From Desertimonas sp963733085 (lineage in GTDB: Bacteria; Actinomycetota; Acidimicrobiia; Acidimicrobiales; Ilumatobacteraceae), in assembly GCA_963733085.1 (NCBI GenBank), contig CAVTBY010000002.1, positions 372,001 through 436,000 of the forward strand: a DNA stretch of 64,000 bases, read 5' to 3'. A program made the position numbers and the translations under genes. The notes below the pieces were generated by a model. That model made no database searches. It was not told the DNA's origin and saw only the letters and a program-made list of their open reading frames with translations. Within the stretch, counting starts at the first letter, position 1, and each line of letters starts with the position of its first letter. Shown piece by piece: positions 19,265 to 29,848 of the stretch.

Positions 19265-19678
19265 TCTGGGATCCAGGAGCCCTGATCATTGTTCGAACAC
19301 CTGAGGTCCGCCTTGGGCTCGACCGGGGGCGCCGGCAAGCGCGCGGCGTGCTCATCGCGCAACCGATGGGTGCCAGGGGGACCGAATCGTCCCCTACACA
19401 CCCATCGGTTGCGGTGACCCTCGTTCGCGCCGCATCGCCGAGCCCGTCCGCGGTGCCCACAGCTGCCCGCTTCCATGGCCGGCGCGCTTGCCGGCGCATT
19501 GATCGAACCCACGCAAAGCCGAGGAGTCCCAGATCTGGCCAGTCGCTTTGCGCGGGAAGAGTCCGTCCTCGCTCGAGTACGCCGCCGCGGGCGACGGCTC
19601 AGCGGCGCATGGCACCGGTTCGTGCGGTGAGGGGCCATTTGGGCGACCACGCGAACCGATCCGCGCGAGTGTCTGCGA
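19265..19678. other. 414-base intergenic region carrying a palindromic repeat
   Basis: No convincing gene is seen. The only clear structure is the palindromic repeat at 19359-19412; a conserved protein could not be traced through any of the six frames. The stretch separates the acyl-CoA dehydrogenase from the alpha/beta hydrolase on the same strand. Confidence 0.5.
19359..19412. repeat. CCGATGGGTG palindromic repeat, copy 1
   Basis: Arms GCAACCGATGGGTG (19359-19372) and CACCCATCGGTTGC (19399-19412) are perfect inverted copies of 14 bases. Between them AGGGGGAC and GTCCCCT form an inner stem around the loop CGAATC. It shares its arm core with copies at 34924-34969 and 55197-55246, each in an intergenic site downstream of an unrelated gene. 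It could act as a terminator, an mRNA 3' stabiliser, or be a REP-like mobile repeat. Confidence 0.85.
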
Positions 19679-20692
19679 ATGGGCGTGTCGAATCATCGAC
19701 GAGCGGACCGCATACACGTGCGTGGCTGGCGACACTTGGTGCCCGTTGGGCTCATCGGTGCGATTGTCGCCGGCGTCGTGGTGTACGAGCATCGTGTCCT
19801 CGCCCGGCTCGACGCCACGCCGGATCCCGACCTGAGCGACGGCTTCGCCTTTCCAGCTGAGCGCCTTCGTGCCATCGTCACGCCCGATGGTGGCAGGCTG
19901 CACGCCGAGGAGTGCGGCTCCGGGAGGCCGGTGGTGCTGCTGCACGGTCTCGGGGCCAACCTCGGGATCTTCGCTCCGCTGGCGCGGCGGTTGGTGGCAG
20001 GTGGTCGGCGCGTGGTTGCCGTCGACCAGCGAGGATTCGGTCGCTCGTCCGCTGTTCCGGTGGCGTTCGGCTTCGATGGGCTCGTCGATGACTTGGCCAC
20101 GGTGCTCGGCGTGCTCGATCTCCGCGGCGCCATCGTGGTGGGGCACTCGATGGGTGGCGCTGTGGCGCTCGGTCTCGCTGTCGACCGTCCTGAGGTGGTA
20201 GCCGACCGAGTCTCGGCGCTTGTGCTGATCAACAGCTCGGCCAGGGGCCCGGCCGATGGTCGGGTTTCGCGGGTGAGGGCGGCGGTACTCGACTGGCAAG
20301 TGACCGAGCGCGTCGGCCGGCATCGTCGCCATGGACTGGTGTTCACGCGTGCCAATTTCGGCATCGCTGCTCGCCGGAGTCACATCGAGGCGGTGCGGGC
20401 GATCGGCCTGGCGAGCCCTGCCGCTCGACGGCTCGGTTTGACCCGGCGGCTGCTCGGCATCGACCTCAGCGACCGACTCGGCGACGTGGATGTCCCGCTC
20501 CTCCTGATGGCTGGATCCGCCGATCGGGTGTTGCCGCCACGCGAATCGGTGTGGATCGCCGAGACCGTCGGCGATGCCCGGTTGCACTTGTTCCAGGGTG
20601 CGGGTCACATGTTGCCGGTCGAGCGCTGCAAGGAGGTGGCCGAACTCGTCCTGCGACTCGCTGACGACGTCGATGTGGCTCAGTCAGGTTGA
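19679..20692 (+). CDS. alpha/beta hydrolase, membrane-anchored
   Basis: 337-residue alpha/beta-fold hydrolase. An N-terminal basic stretch and one hydrophobic segment (VPVGLIGAIVAGVVVY, about residues 21-36) suggest membrane anchoring. The fold is marked by VVLLHGLGANLG (oxyanion HG), the nucleophile elbow VVGHSMGGAV, the acid in MAGSADRVLPP and the histidine in GAGHMLPVERC, so a complete Ser-Asp-His triad is present. The substrate is unknown; esterase, lactonase or epoxide-hydrolase-like roles are all possible, although the Ser nucleophile argues against epoxide or haloalkane hydrolysis. Confidence 0.85.
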   Translation: MGVSNHRRADRIHVRGWRHLVPVGLIGAIVAGVVVYEHRVLARLDATPDPDLSDGFAFPAERLRAIVTPDGGRLHAEECGSGRPVVLLHGLGANLGIFAPLARRLVAGGRRVVAVDQRGFGRSSAVPVAFGFDGLVDDLATVLGVLDLRGAIVVGHSMGGAVALGLAVDRPEVVADRVSALVLINSSARGPADGRVSRVRAAVLDWQVTERVGRHRRHGLVFTRANFGIAARRSHIEAVRAIGLASPAARRLGLTRRLLGIDLSDRLGDVDVPLLLMAGSADRVLPPRESVWIAETVGDARLHLFQGAGHMLPVERCKEVAELVLRLADDVDVAQSG

Positions 20693-20776
20693 GATGGAGC
20701 GACGCGGACGAGCGAGCTCTACCGCCGCGGCCGGTCAGCCGGGCGAGTATCCGTAGCCGCCGTTCGCAGTCACGGC

Positions 20777-21757
20777 TCACGGACCCACGTTCTCTCGGTG
20801 CCGCCGACCATTGGTGACACGGCGGTTTCGGACCTCCTCGGGGGTCGGCCAGTGCACGTCGTGCAGCAGCGTCATCCGCTCGAACGCACGGATCAGCATC
20901 GCCGAGGAGTCCCACTGGCCGCGCAGCAGTCCGTGACGAGCGGAGCGCGGGAAAGCGTGGTGGCCGTTGTGCCAGGACTCACCCATGCTGACGATGGCGA
21001 GGGCGGCGACGTTGCTGCTGCGATCCTTCGTCGCGAATGGTCGCCGGCCGAACATATGGCACAGCGAGTTGATGCTCCAGGTCGCGTGGTGCAACACGCA
21101 GACCCGGACGAGGCCGGCCCACAACAGCGCGCTGAAGGCAGCTCCAACGGTGCCGCCGAGCAGCCACCCCAACCCGAACGGTAGGACGAGCGACACGACG
21201 CAGAACACCGGAAAGAGCTTGTCGATCACGACGATGTCACGGTCGGCGAGCAGATCGTCCGCACGGCGCTGCCACGGTGCGTGCTGGGCGGTGAACAACC
21301 AGCCGACGTGCGCATGCCACAGTCCCCTCAACTGCCCCCCGACGCCTCCACCGTGGTGCTGCGGAGAGTGCGGATCCGCAGCCGTGTCAGCGAAGACGTG
21401 GTGTCGGCGGTGATTCGCCACCCAAGCGATCGGTCCGCCCTCATACGCCATCGAGCCGAGCGCGACGAGAACGAGCTTGAGCGGTCTGCGGGCTGTGAAC
21501 GACCGGTGGGCGAGAAGCCGATGAAAGCCGATCGAGATGCCGTGCCCGACGAGCATGTAGAAAACCACCGCGAGGAGCATGTCCCTGAGGTGAACGCCGT
21601 GGCCCCAGAAGTGGATCACGCCGCCAACGAGGGCGACAAACGGGACTCCGACGAACAAGACGGTCACTGCCCTCCCGAGGAACCCCGGTGGGCGCTCGTC
21701 CTCCTCGACTGGCAGTAGTTCCGTCAGGCCGGGCGGAGAGATGAGCTCAAGCGTCAT
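20777..21757 (-). CDS. acyl-CoA/acyl-lipid fatty acid desaturase
   Basis: 326-residue integral membrane diiron desaturase, likely introducing a delta-9-type double bond. The three histidine boxes are intact: HRLLAH, HRRHH and HNGHH, spread among four hydrophobic segments as in the stearoyl-CoA desaturase-like family. It lacks a fused cytochrome b5 domain, so an external electron donor is needed. It starts at the ATG at 21757, preceded by AGGAG on the minus strand, and converges with the hydrolase gene across 84 bases in which no strong terminator is visible. Confidence 0.92.
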   Translation of the reverse strand: MTLELISPPGLTELLPVEEDERPPGFLGRAVTVLFVGVPFVALVGGVIHFWGHGVHLRDMLLAVVFYMLVGHGISIGFHRLLAHRSFTARRPLKLVLVALGSMAYEGGPIAWVANHRRHHVFADTAADPHSPQHHGGGVGGQLRGLWHAHVGWLFTAQHAPWQRRADDLLADRDIVVIDKLFPVFCVVSLVLPFGLGWLLGGTVGAAFSALLWAGLVRVCVLHHATWSINSLCHMFGRRPFATKDRSSNVAALAIVSMGESWHNGHHAFPRSARHGLLRGQWDSSAMLIRAFERMTLLHDVHWPTPEEVRNRRVTNGRRHRENVGP

Positions 21758-21972
21758 CGTGGCTCCTTCGTGTCCTGCCTTCGTTCTGGTTGACGAAGGT
21801 TCGACCGAGGACTGGAGCCGCTGATGGAGACTCTACATCGTGCCTAGCCGGACCGCGTCCGAGCGCGCTCGAGTCGGTGCGACCCGGTTCGCCAGGCGAT
21901 AGCCCGGATAGGTGAACATGATCCCAGCTCGGCGAGTGACATTGTCGAGAAGCGCCAGGTCAAGGATTCCTG

Positions 21973-23170
21973 TCATGGATCGGATCGGTGTGGCAGGAGC
22001 ATTTCGATCCTGTTGATCGCTTGGTCGGTGGTTGGCATGGCCCGGATCTCGGTCTGAACGCGCTGCTGCGGCCCGGCGATATTCAGGGTCGTCGAGCAGC
22101 GAGCGAACCGAGTCTCGGATGGCGGTGACGGTGGTCTCGTCGCGACCGAGGCGGCGTCCGGCGCCGGTCGCGACCACGGCGTCGGCGTTGGCGTACTGGT
22201 CGGCGCCTTGTGGTACGACGAGGAGGGGTAGGCCGTGCGCGAGGGCGCCGAGGGTTGTGCCTGACCCTCCATGAGTGACCACCGCCTGACAATGCGGTAG
22301 CACCTCGGCTTGCGGGATGTAGCGGCGAACTACGACGTTGTCGGGTTGTGGGCCGAGAACCGCAGGGTCGTTCCGTTGGCCGACGGTGACGACCAGGGCG
22401 ATCGGTTCGTCGCCCAGCGCGGCGACGATCCGGGCGAAGAGGTCGATGTCGCGGTTCCAGACCGTTCCCATCGTCACGTACACGATCGGCAAGCCGTCCA
22501 GTTGATCGAGCCAGTCGGGTCGGGCGGTCGCGATCATCTCGGCAGCGGCCGGTCGCAGGGCGTGCACCGCCGGGAGGGAGGCGATCTCGGAACTCTGCAG
22601 GGACGGCGGGCATGTATCCACGTACAAGTAGGCGAACAGCCCGGCAACCGGATGGGGTTCGAGGCCCCGGGCGCGCCAGTGCGGGGCCGCTGCTTCACCA
22701 GCGGCGCGCAACAACAACCGTGGGATCAGCCTCCCATAGCTGACATCCACATATGGGATGCCGCGCGCCGAACTGATCAGCGGCGCGGCCAGCTCGGCGA
22801 CCTCGTGCACGACGAGCTGCGGGGCCCATTCGTCGACGACAGCCTCGAGCTCCGCGGCGCGTGGCTGCAGCTCGAGGTTGGCGAAGATCTCGGTGAGAAA
22901 GAACCGGCGCTGCTCGTCGCCGCCGAGCCGCTCGAACCCCCGAAAGCGGGGCGCCCACTCATCTCTGAAACTCTCCGACGGCCCCACCCGGAAAGCATCG
23001 AATCCGTCGCAGCGAGCTCGCTCGTCGTAAGGCTCCCCAGTGGCGAACGCCACAACGTGACCAGCCTCCCTAGCCCCAGCCGCCAGCGCAACGAGCGGCT
23101 CGTAATGACCGGCGAGCGGCCGACATGTGAAGAGCAGCCGGGCGGACACCCGATGATCCTCGCCGATCAT
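21973..23170 (-). CDS. UGT/MGT-type glycosyltransferase (frameshift near 22060)
   Basis: About 395-residue GT1-family (GT-B fold) glycosyltransferase that would glycosylate a small hydrophobic molecule such as a macrolide, sterol or carotenoid. The N-terminal segment LLFTCRPLAGHYEPLVALA carries the conserved histidine, and the C-terminal nucleotide-sugar motif is present (VTHGGSGTTLGALAHGLP, VVPQGADQYANA). One extra base near 22060 must be removed to recover the end ...TTDQAINRIEML; otherwise the frame runs on to 21833. A GTG at 23149 (VSARLLFTCR) is an alternative, and perhaps better, start. 21758-21972 holds no gene that I can see. Confidence 0.87.
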
Positions 23171-23295
23171 GGCCCAAACCGTCCGCTCGACCTGACGAGG
23201 TGGGCGACGTCAGATGTGAGCGCGCTCCCTGGCCGGTCGCTTTCTTCCGAGCCGAAGTGTCGCTGGGCGACAGTTCACCTCCGAAGTTGGTCTGC

Positions 23296-24234
23296 TCATC
23301 CGCCGGCCGGGATCGGTCGGCCGCCTGTGGTCGTGCAACGACGCATCGTGCGGCGTTGCGGCGCGTGATCGGTCAGCGCCCGGTGGCAGGTGCTGGTCTC
23401 GTCCCAGATGGCGACGTCGCCGGCGGCCCATCGCCACCGAACCTGGACTTCCGGGTCGTGGATCTGGCGATGGAGCGTGTGAAGAACTCGTCTGCTGTCG
23501 GCGTCGTCGAGCCCGACGACCTTCGCCGCGTAGAGCGGCGACAGCCACATGGCCGGCCGACCAGTTTCGGCGTGCAGGCGCACCAGTGGTTGCTCGATCG
23601 GCGGATGCTCGGCGATCAGCCGTCGCACGATGTCCTCACCATGGTGCCGGCGCACCGTGTTCAGCAACGTGTCGTCTGGAACGTGCACGACACGCAACGA
23701 CCTACAGAGGCGTTGTTGAGCCGGATCGAGGCGCTCATAGATCGCCCGCCCACTCGCCCACAGCGTGTCGCCACCGTACGGCGGGACGACGACGGCTGAC
23801 AGGAAGCCGAGGTCCGGGGGTTCGACCGTCCAACTCAGGTCGGTGTGCCAGTCGAAGCCCGCCGGCGGCCGGTCGGCCGTGTCGTCGATCACCGAGATCG
23901 CCCGACCGGATCCCGTCAGTTGACTGACGGGGTGGATCGACAGAGCGCCGAACTGCTTCGCCAACGTCCGATGCTGCTCCTCGTCGAGGTGTTGGTCGCG
24001 AGCGAAGACGACCTGGTGCTCTGCGACCAGCTCGCGGAGATGCTCGACGTCGCGGCCTGCGAGTGGGACCGAGAGGTCGAGTCCGTGGACGACGGCGCCG
24101 ATCGAGCCGGTGAGACGCTCGACGTCGAGACCGCCGGTCGACGTGGCAACGACGCCTGCCTTCCATCCCGAAGGCGTCGGCGCGTTGAATGTGCCTCGAG
24201 GACGAACGGAGACATCGGATGACGGCGTTGACAT
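23296..24234 (-). CDS. TauD/TfdA-family Fe(II)/2-oxoglutarate dioxygenase
   Basis: About 312 residues from the ATG at 24234 (MSTPSSDVSV). The family facial triad is visible as WHTDLSW (HxD) and the distal histidine in STCHRALTDH, with the 2-oxoglutarate-binding arginine near RRTMRR. The domain start GSIGAVVHGLDLSVPL is also typical. The reaction would be oxidative hydroxylation of a substrate such as taurine, an alkyl sulfate or an aryloxyalkanoate; given the sulfatases and sulfur genes nearby a sulfonate/sulfate ester role is tempting but not shown. It is divergent from the histidine kinase gene. Confidence 0.88.
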   Translation of the reverse strand: MSTPSSDVSVRPRGTFNAPTPSGWKAGVVATSTGGLDVERLTGSIGAVVHGLDLSVPLAGRDVEHLRELVAEHQVVFARDQHLDEEQHRTLAKQFGALSIHPVSQLTGSGRAISVIDDTADRPPAGFDWHTDLSWTVEPPDLGFLSAVVVPPYGGDTLWASGRAIYERLDPAQQRLCRSLRVVHVPDDTLLNTVRRHHGEDIVRRLIAEHPPIEQPLVRLHAETGRPAMWLSPLYAAKVVGLDDADSRRVLHTLHRQIHDPEVQVRWRWAAGDVAIWDETSTCHRALTDHAPQRRTMRRCTTTGGRPIPAGG

Positions 24235-24352
24235 GCCGTCATCGTCACCGAGTCCGCACGGACGCACATCGGACGATCGACCAGAAGTCGGCGACGATCG
24301 GACGATTGCCGACTCGTACTTTCGGCCGATCACAACTCGTGCTCAGCCCACG

Positions 24353-24358
24353 TACGCT
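24353..24358 (+). promoter_or_regulatory. candidate -10 box TACGCT for the two-component operon
   Basis: TACGCT lies 6 bases before the GTG of the histidine kinase gene at 24365, in the 130-base divergent gap with the dioxygenase gene. Confidence 0.4.
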
Positions 24359-24364
24359 TGTGGA

Positions 24365-25563
24365 GTGAACGAGACGGCGGCCACCGAGCGGCTCGACGGC
24401 CGCACCGTGGTGCTGCTGCTCGTCACCGTGGTGGCCCTGACCGTCGTCGATGCCGTGCTCGGCCGAACGCTGTTCGAAACGATGGTGCCTGCTCTCGTCG
24501 CCGATGTCGCCGTGGCGCTCGCGGTGCTGATCGCCAGGCGCAATCTGCTCGCCGCGACAGCTGCTCGCAGCGGCGGCGAGCGCCGCCGTGTCTGGTGCCG
24601 TGTCCGACGACTCGCTGAACCAGTGGGCGCTCCGTGCAGGACATCATCGACGGCAACTTCATCGTCGGGTTGGGTGCGTGGCCTGGCATCGGCGAGCTCG
24701 CCGGCATGGCGGTGCTGTGCGCGATGGCGATTCGCTACCGGCCGACGGCCGAGGCAGCGCTGGCTGCGATCGCGTACGGCGGTGCGCTGTTGGCGATCGT
24801 CGGCTGGCGACAGCAAGGCCTGTACGGCGACCTGTTCCTGTCTGATCTTGGGCGTCGCGTTCGCCGCCACCGTCGCCACCGGCGTGTACTCGCGCTCGAT
24901 CGAACAGCGGCGCGCCGAGGATGCACGCGCTGCCCGGCAGTCGGAGCGTGATGCCATCGCCCGCGAGTTGCACGATCTCGTCGCCCATCACGTGACGGGC
25001 ATCGTGGTCCAGGCCCAGGCGGCGCGTCTCGTGGCCGCCGCGCGCCCCGACGTCACCGCCGAACGCGTTGTCGTCGATCGAACGAGCCGGCGCCGACGCG
25101 CTGAGTTCGATGCGCGCCATGGTCGGGGCGCTCCGCGCCGATCGGGGCGACGCGCCGATCGCACCGACGGCCACGCTCGACGACATCCGCCAGCTGGCGA
25201 CGTCCGGCAGCATCGCTCTTCCGGTCGTCGTCTCGCTCGACTCCGCTGCCGAACGGCTCCCGAGCTCGGTGATGGCGTCGCTGCACCGCATCGCCATCGA
25301 AGCGCTCACCAACGCCCGTCGCCATGGCACCGGGGCCACGACGGTCGACGTGGCGGTCGCCTGCGGGCCACAGCACGTGACGCTGTCGGTCACGAACGAT
25401 GGAGCCGTCGTGACCGACCGTCAGCAGGGCTTCGGTCTGGTCGGCATCGCCGAGCGCGTCGCCGCGCTCGGCGGGCAGTTCGAGGCCGGCCCGCGTCCGA
25501 CCGGTGGCTGGGCGGTCACCGCCGTGCTCCCCACGAGCCAGTCTGGACAACCGATCACGATGA
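24365..25563 (+). CDS. NarL-system sensor histidine kinase (several frameshifts)
   Basis: Membrane sensor kinase of the HisKA_3 type, about 395 residues when pieced together. Hydrophobic helices occur between 24395 and 24930. The dimerisation/phosphoacceptor helix reads RDAIARELHDLVAHHVTG, with the phospho-accepting His in ELHD, and the HATPase domain shows the N box ALTNARRHG and G box GFGLVGIAERV. The frame steps forward by one base four times (about 24565, 24620, 24845 and 25075). A fifth similar shift before 25560 would place its stop at 25561-25563, overlapping the regulator ATG. As printed, the last segment instead reads directly into the regulator. Confidence 0.8.
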
Positions 25564-26210
25564 CGACTCGCGTGCTCATCGCCGACGATCAACCGATGGT
25601 TCGATCGGGGCTGGGGCTGATGCTCGAGACGCACGGCATCGAGGTGGTGGCGGAAGCTGCCGATGGCGCCGACGCCGTCCGACTGGCACGCGAGCTGCGG
25701 CCCGACGTGTGCCTCCTCGATATCCGGATGCCGTCACTGGACGGGTTGGAAGCGACACGACTCCTCGCCGGCCCCGACGTCGCCGATCCGATCCCGGTGG
25801 TCGTCGTCACCACGTTCGACCTCGACGAGTACGTGCGCGGCGCCATCCAGAACGGCGCCAGCGGATTCCTGCTCAAGGACGCCGGCCCGCGGCTGCTCGT
25901 GGAAGCGGTGCACGCGGCGGTGAACGGCGATGCGTTGATCTCACCGTCGGTCACGGTGCGGTTCCTTCAGCACTTCGCCGATGCCGGCGCAACCCGCAGC
26001 GACGGCACCGACGTGCTCTCCGATCGTGAGGAGGAGATCGTCGTGGCGGTCGCCCGCGGCCGTACCAATCAAGAGATCAGCGACGAGCTGTTCATCTCGC
26101 TCAGCACGGTGAAGTCTCACCTGACGAACATCCAGACCAAGCTCGGTCTGCGCAACCGTGTCGAAGTCGCCGGCTGGGCGTGGGAGACCGGCCGCATGCA
26201 CAACCGCTGA
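25560..26210 (+). CDS. NarL/FixJ-type response regulator
   Basis: 216-residue DNA-binding regulator starting MTTRVLIADDQ at 25560. The receiver domain has the acidic pair DD near residue 9, the phosphoacceptor Asp at about residue 54 (CLLDIRMPS), the Thr in VVVTTF and the Lys in LLKDAG. The LuxR-type helix-turn-helix follows (LSDREEEIVVAVARGRTNQEI and STVKSHLTNIQ). It is the partner of the kinase just upstream, with which its ATG overlaps the expected kinase stop (ATGA). Target genes cannot be told from the sequence. Confidence 0.92.
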   Translation: MTTRVLIADDQPMVRSGLGLMLETHGIEVVAEAADGADAVRLARELRPDVCLLDIRMPSLDGLEATRLLAGPDVADPIPVVVVTTFDLDEYVRGAIQNGASGFLLKDAGPRLLVEAVHAAVNGDALISPSVTVRFLQHFADAGATRSDGTDVLSDREEEIVVAVARGRTNQEISDELFISLSTVKSHLTNIQTKLGLRNRVEVAGWAWETGRMHNR

Positions 26211-26310
26211 CCGCTCGGCCGTTCGGCTGATCACGGACCGTCCGAACGATGGACGCAGGACTGGCTCGACGGCCGATGCACAACCCCGTTCCTCACCCCA
26301 TCATGGTCTG

Positions 26311-27073
26311 ATGCCGACGACCCTGCCCGAACCGCCACCGTTCCCCAGCGCGATCACCAGCTCGCACCCACCGTCTGCGCATCATCTGCGGTCTGGCGAT
26401 CGTGGGGATGCTGGCGTCCTGCGGCGCGGCCCAGACCTCTGGGGCCAACCCGACCGCGGTGTCGACCACCGCGGCGGCGACCACGACGATCCCGTCGATC
26501 GACACACCGGGAAGCTTGTGGTGGCTGGTCAACCCCGATCGTCCGATCCCGGACGGCTACGTGCCGCCTGACCTCGTCACCCCCAATGTCCCACTCAAAC
26601 CCGACACCGGCGCCACCGAGCTCACGGCGGCGACGGCGGCTGCGTTCGAGGCGATGGTTGCCGACGCGGCCGCCGCTGGCCACGAGTTGCAGCTCAACAG
26701 CGGATACCGCTCGTACGAGCAGCAGCAACTGCTGTACGACCGATTCGTGGACGATTTCGGCCAGGAGGTGGCCGACCAGCGCGTCGCGCTGCCCGGGACG
26801 AGCGAGCACCAGACCGGGCTGGCCGCGGATGTCGGACAGGTCGGCTTGCCCGACGACCAGCTGTTCGGCGACACCGAAGCGAGTCGCTGGGTCGCCGACA
26901 ACGCCCACCGCTTCGGTTTCATCCTCCGCTACCCGCCGGACAAGGCCGACATCACCGGATACGCGAACGAACCGTGGCATCTCCGCTACGTCGGGACTGA
27001 GCTCGCCGCCGAGTTGCAAGCCAGCGGGCTGACGATGGAGGAGCACTTCGGGCTCGGCCCCGCACCGGCCTAG
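26311..27073 (+). CDS. VanY-like D-Ala-D-Ala carboxypeptidase, lipoprotein (frameshift in signal region)
   Basis: About 250-residue zinc peptidase of the M15 family acting on peptidoglycan stem peptides. The catalytic domain is intact: LNSGYRSYEQQ, the SxHxxGxAxD zinc motif as SEHQTGLAADV, and EPWHLRYVG with the second zinc histidine. The N-terminus needs a one-base repair: ATG at 26311 (MPTTLPEPPPF) then a basic, hydrophobic signal RLRIICGLAIVGMLASCGAA, whose LASC is a plausible lipobox. Without repair the first in-frame start is a GTG at 26402 inside the signal peptide. It stands alone between the two-component genes and the sulfatase. Confidence 0.85.
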
Positions 27074-27211
27074 AGCTGATACCACGGCCGCGCACGCCGA
27101 TCACGCCTGCTGGGTGCCGGTGGTCGGCATCACTCGATGTCGCCTGGCCGGGTACTTTCGGATACGAGGAGGCAGCGAGCGACGCAAACCGTCACAACTG
27201 AAGGAGGATTC

Positions 27212-29576
27212 ATGAGTGAGAAGACCTTGGCTGAGCAACACACCGAGAAAGTCTTCCGCGGCAAGATCGAAACGGACATTCGGGACTCGACCCCCGACTG
27301 GGGCCCGTACAGCCCGCCGATCGCTCCGCATGACGCGCCGAACGTGCTGTTCGTGTTGTACGACGACACCGGGCTGGCGACGTGGTCGCCCTACGGCGGT
27401 CGGGTCAACATGCCGACGGCGCAGCGACTCGCCGACCGTGGCCTCATCTACACCCAGTGGCACACGACGGCGATCTGCTCGCCGACTCGCTCGACGATAT
27501 TGACCGGCCGGAATCATCATCTCAATGGCTTCTCGTGCATCACCGAGACGACCTCGGGGTTCCCGGGGCATCACGGCCGGATCCCGGAGCAGTGCGCGAC
27601 GGTCGCGCACATCTTGCAGGACGCGGGATTTAGCACGTTCTGGATCGGCAAGAACCACAACGTGCCCGAGCAGGACCTCGCCGCTGGCGGGTACCGCGGG
27701 ACGTGGCCGCTCAAGCAAGGGTTCGACCGGTTCTACGGGTTCTTGGGAGGCGAGACGAACCAGTGGTATCCGGACTTGGTCAACGACAACCACTACATCG
27801 ACCAGCCGTACACCCCGGACGAGGGCTATCACCTCTCCAAGGACCTCACCGATCAGGCGATCCGGATGATCCGCGACCAGAAGGCGAGCAACCCGTCGAA
27901 GCCGTGGTACATGTGGTTCTGCCCTGGCGCCAACCACGCCCCCCACCACGCGCCCGAGGACTACATCGCCAAGTACAAGGGCAAGTTCGACGACGGCTAC
28001 GACGCCTACCGCGAGTGGGCGCTCGAGCGGATGATCGAGCGGGGTGTGATCCCGGCGGGGACGAAGCTGACCCCGATGAATCCCACTGCCCGACGAGGTG
28101 GCCAACCCGAACGACTTCGTCAAGCCGTGGGACTCGTTGAGTGACGACGAGAAGAGGCTGTTCGCCCGCATGGCCGAGGTGTTCGCCGGGTTCTCCGAGT
28201 ACACCGACGCCCAGATCGGCCGGCTGATCGACTACCTCGAGGAATCCGGGCAACTCGACAACACGTTGGTGTTCTACGCCGCCGACAACGGCGCATCCGG
28301 CGAGGGGTCACCGAACGGCTCGGTCAACGAGAACAAGTTCTTCAACAACTTCCCCGACGACCTCGAAGAGAACCTGGCGATGTTCGACAAGCTCGGGTCG
28401 CCCGACACCTACAACCACTACCCGACCGGATGGGCCGCCGCGTTCTCCTCGCCGTTCAAGATGTTCAAGCGGTACTCCCAGTACTCCGGTGGCACGTGTG
28501 ACCCGTTGATCATCTCGTGGCCGAACGGGATCAAGGCGCGCGGCGAGATCAGGCACCAGTACCACCACTCGACCGACATCGTGGCGACCATCCTCGACGT
28601 CTGCGGGCTGGAGATGCCCGACGTCTACCGCGGCGTCGAGCAGTACCCGCTGTCCGGGGTGTCGATGCGCTACAGCTTCGACGCCGCCCCGGACGGACCG
28701 ACAGCCAAGACACACCAGTACTACGAGATGCTCGGCACCCGGGGCATCTGGGAGGACGGGTGGAAGGCCTCCTCGGTGCACGTGCCGCTGACCGGACAGG
28801 GGAAGTTCGACGACGACGAATGGGAGCTGTACCACGTCGACGAGGACCGCTCCGAGTCGACCAACGTCGCCGACCAATACCCCGACAAGCTCGAGCACCT
28901 CAGACAACTGTGGGTGGACGAGGCCCGCAAGAACCTCGTGCTACCCCTCGACGATCGCTCCCCGGTGGAGCTGACCAGCACCGAGCGGCCCTCCACCGAA
29001 CCGCCGCGGGAGCTGTACACCTACTACCCCGACACCACCGCCGTTCCCGAGGGCGTTGCCGCGAACATCCGCGGTCGCTCGTACAAGATCCTCGCCAACA
29101 TCGAGATCGGCGACGACTGCTCGGGTGTGCTGTTCGCTCACGGATCCCGCTTCGGTGGGCACGCCCTGTTCATCAAGGATCGCAAGCTGCACTACGTGTA
29201 CAACTTCCTCGGGATCCCACCCGAGCAGTTGTTCGTCGCCGACAGCGAGTTGACGCCGGGCAGCTACACCCTCGGAATGGAGTTCGTCCGCGAGCGGGCA
29301 GGTGACTTCGGCGAGTCGCACGGCACGACCAAGCTGTACGTCAACGACCAAGTGGTCGCCGACGGCCCGATGCGCGCCCAGGTCGGCAGGTTCACCCTGT
29401 GCGGCGACGGTCTGTGCATCGGGCGCGACAGCGCCGACTCCATCACCAAGGCCTACACCCCCGAGACCCAGGGCGCGCTCCAGGGCGGCACCATCCAGTA
29501 CGTCGAAGTGTCCGTCTCCACGGAGCAGTACCGCGACCTCGAACTCGAAATGGCCGCCGCGATGTCCGTCGACTGA
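27212..29576 (+). CDS. arylsulfatase (AtsA-like), full length with one frameshift near 28085
   Basis: About 787-residue sulfatase that hydrolyses sulfate esters. The formylglycine motif is CSPTRS with Cys at about residue 89, and metal ligands are in LFVLYDDTG and in the FYAADNGASGEG segment. The second half includes the C-terminal beta-rich domain (LFAHGSRFGGHALFI, LHYVYNFLG) common to actinobacterial AtsA-type enzymes. No signal peptide is seen, as is usual in this subfamily. A very strong ribosome site AAGGAGGA lies at 27201-27208. One extra base near 28085 splits the gene. Activation needs a formylglycine-generating enzyme, which is not in this window. Confidence 0.93.
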
Positions 29577-29602
29577 GCCCGGGCCACCCAGACGGGCCGA
29601 CT

Positions 29603-29653
29603 CGTTTGCGTCAGCGAATGTGCCTGTAGAGGGCACTCTTGCTGACACAAACG
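29603..29653 (+). terminator. imperfect hairpin after the first sulfatase
   Basis: Two 23-base arms (29603-29625 and 29631-29653) match at 18 positions around a five-base loop GTAGA, 26 bases past the sulfatase stop. Arm cores are CGTTTG, GTCAGC and GTGCC. No T-run follows, so it may be a factor-dependent terminator or a 3'-stabilising hairpin. Confidence 0.55.
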
Positions 29654-29848
29654 CCGGACCCGTCGGACGAGCCGGCCAACACCTCCGTCAAGAGCCAACA
29701 CCCGTGAATGCCACGGGGCCAGACCCGACGCGCACCACCTACTGCCTGGACACGCCGACACAAACCGTTGAGCCCGGGCGATCCCCGGCCTCCGTATCGA
29801 GTAGAACGTTTCGTCGGCGCCGACGCCGAACCCGCCACGGACGGCACG

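Noticed and set aside
29708..29848. Long N-terminal extension of the ECF sigma factor
   Set aside because: The extra residues are Pro/Arg-rich without sigma similarity; the ATG at 29849 gives a standard ECF start.
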